A DNA stretch of 64,000 nucleotides from BOG-938 sp048498155 (GTDB lineage Bacteria > Pseudomonadota > Alphaproteobacteria > Caulobacterales > Caulobacteraceae), in NCBI GenBank assembly GCA_048498155.1, contig JBEHYN010000009.1:1-64000 (forward strand), read 5' to 3'. The notes below the pieces were generated by a model. It did not search any database, was not told the origin of the DNA, and saw only the letters and a program-made list of their open reading frames with translations. Below, one piece after another: positions 61,117 through 64,000 of this stretch (its first letter is position 1; the number at the start of each line of letters is the position of its first letter). Both the position numbers and the translations under genes were made by a program.

Positions 61117-61242
61117 ATGAAACGAAATCCGATTGCTAAGTCGCTCAGGTCACCACACCTGATGGCTAAGGTAGTTCCTTCGAAGAAGGTCTACTCTCGG
61201 AAAGGCAGGTCGAAGGACCTGCCTTCGTCGTTTCTAGCCTAA
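61117..61242 (+). CDS. ArfA-like ribosome-rescue peptide with intragenic terminator
   Basis: 41 aa from ATG 61117, strong ribosome-binding site AGGAAAGG. Residues 4-31 follow the ArfA pattern: N-P-I-A-x-x-L-R-S-P, then V-V-P-S-K-K-V-Y-S-R-K-G-R, corresponding to NAIEALLHDP...RVEKNKKGKGSY.RKGK of E. coli ArfA (family knowledge). ArfA recruits RF2 to ribosomes stalled on nonstop mRNA. A perfect hairpin (61202-61225) covers codons 29-37, upstream of the TAA at 61240-61242. In bacteria that hairpin makes the mRNA nonstop so the product is destroyed unless tmRNA fails. The homology rests on short motifs. Confidence 0.65.
   Translation: MKRNPIAKSLRSPHLMAKVVPSKKVYSRKGRSKDLPSSFLA
61202..61225 (+). 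terminator. Perfect 10-bp hairpin inside the ArfA-like gene
   Basis: AAGGCAGGTC-GAAG-GACCTGCCTT, followed by CGTCGTTTCT. It lies within the coding sequence, 15 nt before the stop codon. Termination or RNase III cleavage here would remove the stop codon from the mRNA. The U-tract is weak, so cleavage is as likely as termination. Confidence 0.7.
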
Positions 61243-61270
61243 CCACCCATCATCAACGAGAAAGTACAAC

Positions 61271-61558
61271 GTGCAAGACAACGAAAACATGCCCATCTCC
61301 CACCACTTCAACTCTGAACTCAAGGAAGGCGATGTCGCATTGATCTTTCGTGCGGATGGTGAGCCAGAGATCCACCACAACATCGCAAGCCTGGTCACGA
61401 CCGGGGAGCTCGTCGGAGGACCCGCCGGCAACTCGTCGAGCATCTTCCTCGCCCTGTCGCTGCTGAATGTCATGTCGCACGACCAGCCGGCGATGGCCGC
61501 CGCAATGGTCCGGGTCGCAGGTCTGCTCGATGGAGGGACGTTACGCCTGGTCATGTAG
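61271..61558 (+). CDS. Unknown small protein
   Basis: 95 aa from GTG 61271; ATG 61289 is an alternative. Sequence VALIFRADGEPEIHHNIASL suggests a beta-hairpin, then a hydrophobic helix (SIFLALSLLNVM). No family recognised. A single-gene unit before the next palindrome. Confidence 0.55.
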   Translation: MQDNENMPISHHFNSELKEGDVALIFRADGEPEIHHNIASLVTTGELVGGPAGNSSSIFLALSLLNVMSHDQPAMAAAMVRVAGLLDGGTLRLVM

Positions 61559-61570
61559 CGAAGAGCGCGC

Positions 61571-61612
61571 TTGACGCGCTCTGTCCCCGCTGATAGATAG
61601 TCATTGCTGACT
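61571..61612 (+). promoter_or_regulatory. Promoter with perfect palindrome operator
   Basis: TTGACG (61571-61576), 17 nt, TAGATA (61594-61599); TAGTCA-TTGC-TGACTA starts within the -10 (arms 61599-61603 and 61608-61612). 16 nt to the ATG, with the ACAGAGGCA ribosome-binding site between. Same geometry as 36486-36527. Confidence 0.65.
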
Positions 61613-61628
61613 ATTCAACAGAGGCATC

Positions 61629-61970
61629 ATGAGAAAGCTCAACTTCAACATCACCAAGGCCGAAGTCGCGGGTTTCTTCGCGAGGACGTTCCTTCGCGGG
61701 ACACCGTGGGCGCTGCTCTGCACCGTCGCGCTGGGTGTAGCCAAGTGGGGGTACCACCTGGATATCCCGACGTTCTTCGTGTTCTTCCCCCTGCTGCTTC
61801 CGTGGCTGATCGCGGGGTTTATCTGTGGCCTGGCCTTCGCGCTGTTCGTGATCTTCTGGGTCATCGTCGCAGCTATCTCCGGGGTAGCCTGGCTGGTTGA
61901 CCAGATCTCGGCCTGGCGTCGCCGGAAGCAACCCCGCAAGAAGACTGGCGTCGCCTATGGTCACTGCTGA
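61629..61970 (+). CDS. Membrane protein, holin candidate
   Basis: 113 aa. Hydrophobic segments at about 26-42, 48-66 and 68-90, then a strongly basic tail (WRRRKQPRKK). Size, helix number and charged C-terminus suit a class I holin, and it is two genes upstream of the endolysin; however no holin family is recognised. Confidence 0.55.
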   Translation: MRKLNFNITKAEVAGFFARTFLRGTPWALLCTVALGVAKWGYHLDIPTFFVFFPLLLPWLIAGFICGLAFALFVIFWVIVAAISGVAWLVDQISAWRRRKQPRKKTGVAYGHC

Positions 61971-61972
61971 TC

Positions 61973-62398
61973 ATGGCTGCGTACATCCCGCTGATGAACG
62001 AGAAGGACATCGCCGAGCTTACGGCGATGGGCTTCTGCAACATGGGGGAGGGCGCTATCGCCAGGATCTCGTCCAGGCCAGACAAGCGCACCCTCGCGTA
62101 CCGCCTGCGGAACATAGGAGCCGCCCAGACCCTCTGGGATGGTAGTCCAGCGAACATGGTCGAGGACCTATGGCGGACCTTCTGCGAGACGTCGATCGTC
62201 GTCGGTATCGACTACGCGGAGAAGTTCCCTGCCTCCACGACCACGGTGACCAAATACATCATACTGTCGGCGGCAGAGCAGAAGGTGATCGCCACCCTGA
62301 GGGAAGCTATCGAAGAGGGCAACTCAGACGACGGGCGCACCGCGCGTGAACAAGCTGAAGCCCGCGCGAAAGACTACACAGCCGACGCTCTTTTCTAG
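61973..62398 (+). CDS. Unknown protein
   Basis: 141 aa, 2 nt after the membrane protein gene. Mostly helical, with LAYRLRNIGAAQTLWDGSPA and an acidic, Glu/Ala-rich C-terminus (TLREAIEEGNSDDGRTAREQ). No family recognised. Confidence 0.55.
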   Translation: MAAYIPLMNEKDIAELTAMGFCNMGEGAIARISSRPDKRTLAYRLRNIGAAQTLWDGSPANMVEDLWRTFCETSIVVGIDYAEKFPASTTTVTKYIILSAAEQKVIATLREAIEEGNSDDGRTAREQAEARAKDYTADALF

Positions 62399-62479
62399 GG
62401 CGGGCTCCAAGACAGGCCATCACGGTCGCAGCACGGAGAGCAATGTGGGAAGGCTCAGCAAGCCCACAGCCAAAGATTT

Positions 62480-63115
62480 GTGAACAAATTCAATATCATC
62501 CCGGTGATCATAATCGCCGCGGTCACCTTTCTGTCCTGCGCGAACGCCAAGACGGATCTGGGGATCAAGCCGCCACCACCCCGCCAACAGTTCAAGGACA
62601 TGACCACACAGTACCTATTCGACGACATCGCCTTCGATGAAGGCGTGAAGCTCAAGCCGTACCGGGACTCCAGAAACATCTGGTCGATCGGCATCGGTCA
62701 CAACATCCAAGCCGACCCGACGCTCAATGCGCAGCTCGCGCACCTGATGCAGACCGGCATCACGCTCGACCAGGCAAAGGCCATCTTCCAGCACGACGTG
62801 AAGACAGCCGAGCTGGGTCTCGACCTGCATGTTCCCTGGTGGCGTACGTTGGACGACGTGCGGCAGGACAGCGTCCTGAATATCTGCTTCAACGTCGGCT
62901 GCGGCGGTCTGCTGACCTGGCACCACACGCTGGGTTACCTGCAAACCGGGCAGTTCTCGAATGCCTATCTGGAGCTGCTCAATACGCAGCCTTGGCACAA
63001 CCAGGTCGGCCATCGTGCTGAGCGGATCGCGATGCAAATCAAGACTGGGGTTCGCCAATATCCAGACCCCAAAAACTCGCAATTTGCACTTGCACGCCCC
63101 GCTAATAGTCAGTAA
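62480..63115 (+). CDS. Endolysin, GH24 (T4-type) lysozyme with export signal
   Basis: 211 aa from GTG 62480. N-terminal hydrophobic segment NIIPVIIIAAVTFLSCANA acts as a signal peptide or signal-arrest-release anchor, so the enzyme may reach the periplasm through Sec rather than a holin. The catalytic layout Glu54-x8-Asp63-x5-Ser69 (DEGVKLKPYRDSRNIWSIG) matches T4 lysozyme with Ser in place of the usual Thr. Conserved WSIGIGHN and SVLNICFNVGC follow. The C-terminal 20 residues overlap the next palindrome. Confidence 0.88.
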   Translation: MNKFNIIPVIIIAAVTFLSCANAKTDLGIKPPPPRQQFKDMTTQYLFDDIAFDEGVKLKPYRDSRNIWSIGIGHNIQADPTLNAQLAHLMQTGITLDQAKAIFQHDVKTAELGLDLHVPWWRTLDDVRQDSVLNICFNVGCGGLLTWHHTLGYLQTGQFSNAYLELLNTQPWHNQVGHRAERIAMQIKTGVRQYPDPKNSQFALARPANSQ

Positions 63116-63124
63116 ATAGTGACT
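63107..63124 (+). promoter_or_regulatory. Palindrome with 8-nt spacing
   Basis: AGTCA-GTAAATAG-TGACT, overlapping the endolysin stop codon; TAATAG (63103-63108) is a possible -10. 71 nt to the next ATG. Confidence 0.45.
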
Positions 63125-63195
63125 AACAGCGATCCACACGGGACGCTTCGGACTCCCACTTCCGGGACCCGGTAACCGTCATCCAAGGGAAACAG

Positions 63196-63417
63196 ATGAC
63201 CAACGAGAGTAACGCCAAGCACGACTTCCAGATCGAGCGCCCCGCCAAAAAGGACATCGTCCTGGTTACGCCGCTCAATCACCGGGCTTGGGACTGGTGT
63301 GCGATTAACCTGAAGACCTGCGTCCGCTGGGGTCAGTCCTTCGTCATGGACAAGAAGCGCGGCAATCCACTCAAGGGATACCTGGAGCACAAGGAAGGCT
63401 TCAGCGTCCTCGCATAG
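63196..63417 (+). CDS. Unknown small protein
   Basis: 73 aa. VLVTPLNHRAWDWCAINLKT is followed by a basic segment and GYLEHKEGFSVLA. No family recognised. Its stop codon lies within the next repeat (CATAGTCAG). Confidence 0.6.
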   Translation: MTNESNAKHDFQIERPAKKDIVLVTPLNHRAWDWCAINLKTCVRWGQSFVMDKKRGNPLKGYLEHKEGFSVLA

Positions 63418-63419
63418 TC

Positions 63420-63433
63420 AGTCACCGCTGACT
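63420..63433 (+). promoter_or_regulatory. Perfect palindrome operator with an extra half-site
   Basis: AGTCA-CCGC-TGACT, with an overlapping AGTCA at 63416-63420, as at 49919. 19 nt to the next ATG. Confidence 0.6.
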
Positions 63434-63452
63434 AACCAACAGAAAGAGAAGC

Positions 63453-63617
63453 ATGGCTACTCGTCAAGACCTCACCCCCGCGCCGGACAAGCCTCCGAAC
63501 AAGCTGCAAGCCGTCTGGAATGGCACGAAAGCCACAGTCGGCTTCGTAGCTCTGATCAGTGCCGTCGCCTGGTGTTCGGTGTTCAACCGGGACAAGCTGA
63601 AGGACCTGGTGCCGTGA
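63453..63617 (+). CDS. Small single-helix membrane protein
   Basis: 54 aa from ATG 63453 (AGAAAGAGAAGC upstream). Pro-rich N-terminus, one hydrophobic helix about 27-42 (TVGFVALISAVAWCSV), then NRDKLKDLVP. Might belong to the lysis module. Overlaps the next gene by GTGA. Confidence 0.55.
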   Translation: MATRQDLTPAPDKPPNKLQAVWNGTKATVGFVALISAVAWCSVFNRDKLKDLVP

Positions 63618-63889
63618 CACCCGACCATACCATGAAGAGCTGGCCGGCGTTCTTCCAGGCCATCAAATCCGGCCACAAGAAGCACGACGTCCGCAGCATC
63701 GCGGACCGGGACTTCAAGGTCGGACAGCTCGCCCTGCTGCAAGAGTACGACCCCTTCCGAGGGGTCTACACGGGCGACGAGCTCATGGTGCAGATCAGCT
63801 TCATCACATCGCGGGAAACGCCCTGTGCGCTCTCCAGCGTTGTTCTGGACCGCGACTACGCCATCCTCAGTCTGGACGTGATCAATTGA
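63614..63889 (+). CDS. DUF3850/ASCH-like protein
   Basis: 91 aa from GTG 63614. WPAFFQAIKSGHKKHDVRS, then DFKVGQLALLQEYDPFRGVY and the C-terminal YAILSLDVIN match the DUF3850 small beta-barrel, related to ASCH RNA-binding domains. It may bind RNA or modified nucleotides. Overlaps the next frame by TTGA. Confidence 0.75.
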   Translation: MTPDHTMKSWPAFFQAIKSGHKKHDVRSIADRDFKVGQLALLQEYDPFRGVYTGDELMVQISFITSRETPCALSSVVLDRDYAILSLDVIN

Positions 63890-63990
63890 GCGCACGAACC
63901 AAGATCGCGGTCATGAAACTGTGGTCGGCCTGGCTGGTCCTGCTCTGCGGCGGGCCTGCTGTGGTTCGCGGTCTGTGGGGTCGCAAATGA
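63886..63990 (+). CDS. Possible 34-aa membrane peptide
   Basis: TTG 63886 (or ATG 63913) to TGA 63988-63990: one hydrophobic helix (KLWSAWLVLLCGGPAVV) with a basic end. Its overlaps with both neighbours (TTGA and ATGA) support translation. Confidence 0.45.
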   Translation: MSARTKIAVMKLWSAWLVLLCGGPAVVRGLWGRK

Positions 63991-64000
63991 GCGACATACC
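63987..64000 (+). CDS. Start of next gene (3' partial)
   Basis: ATGAGCGACATACC begins at an ATGA overlap and runs out of the window; four codons only (M-S-D-I). Nothing can be said about function. Confidence 0.4.

Noticed and set aside
31628..63433. Reading the palindrome as an SOS (GTTC-N7-GTTC), CtrA (TTAA-N7-TTAA) or CcrM (GANTC) site
   Set aside because: None of these alphaproteobacterial patterns fits AGTCA-N4-TGACT; the inverted symmetry and 4-nt spacing differ.
31078..64000. CRISPR array
   Set aside because: The repeated palindromes are single, separated by kilobases and lack regular spacers; no cas gene is seen.

Overview
The window joins two different kinds of DNA. From 1 to about 31.1 kb it is GC-rich bacterial chromosome with densely packed genes on both strands. 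The gene content (a PleC-like cell-cycle histidine kinase beside pepN, glnE, uvrB, several PQQ alcohol dehydrogenases) fits an alphaproteobacterium of the Caulobacter/Phenylobacterium group; this is inferred from content only. From about 31.3 kb to the right end, every convincing gene lies on the + strand. Genes there are short, often overlap by ATGA/GTGA, and encode phage-type replication, recombination, nucleotide metabolism and lysis functions. No integrase, tRNA, capsid, tail or terminase gene is visible in this part.

Chromosomal part. 0-12 kb is an oxidative catabolic cluster: a cytochrome c-fused PQQ dehydrogenase (cut by the window edge), a cysteine hydrolase of the isochorismatase family, a short-chain dehydrogenase, a flavin monooxygenase of the NtaA/SnaA/DszA type, an MFS permease and an orphan SsuA/NMT1-type binding protein, then two paralogous PQQ dehydrogenases flanking a diheme cytochrome c. 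The logical flow is uptake, oxidation of alcohol groups in the periplasm and delivery of electrons to cytochromes. 12-31 kb is mostly housekeeping: DUF1294 protein, uvrB, glnE, a cytochrome/YVTN propeller protein and a formylglycine-generating-enzyme homologue that share a near-identical leader, an SPFH protein, an outer-membrane barrel, the PleC-like kinase, pepN, an aminotransferase, a conserved hypothetical and a glycosyltransferase.

Phage-like part. It opens with an HTH regulator gene, then a metallopeptidase/sigma4-HTH protein, a VWA (CobT-like) protein and an AAA+ (CobS-like) ATPase. Replication and recombination follow: a DNA polymerase III alpha with a C-terminal uracil-DNA-glycosylase-like domain, a gp32-like SSB, a frameshifted HNH endonuclease, a FEN exonuclease, a RecA/UvsX-like recombinase, an SbcD/SbcC pair and a RuvC-like resolvase. 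Then come NrdA, NrdB, ThyX, a Nudix-like protein, a P-loop kinase-like protein, many small unknown proteins, a DnaQ-like exonuclease, a winged-helix-like DNA-binding protein, a small zinc ribbon, an ArfA-like ribosome-rescue peptide and a GH24 endolysin.

The strongest unexplained signal is a dispersed palindrome, AGTCA-N4-TGACT followed by A. It occurs nine times perfectly and several more times imperfectly, only in the phage-like part and almost always just upstream of a transcription unit. At several units it abuts or overlaps the -10 of a recognisable TTGAnn-N17-TAnnnn promoter, which suggests one regulator controlling most of the region. The second is a 41-aa ArfA-like gene with a perfect 10-bp hairpin inside its coding sequence, upstream of its stop codon, the arrangement that makes bacterial arfA mRNA nonstop.
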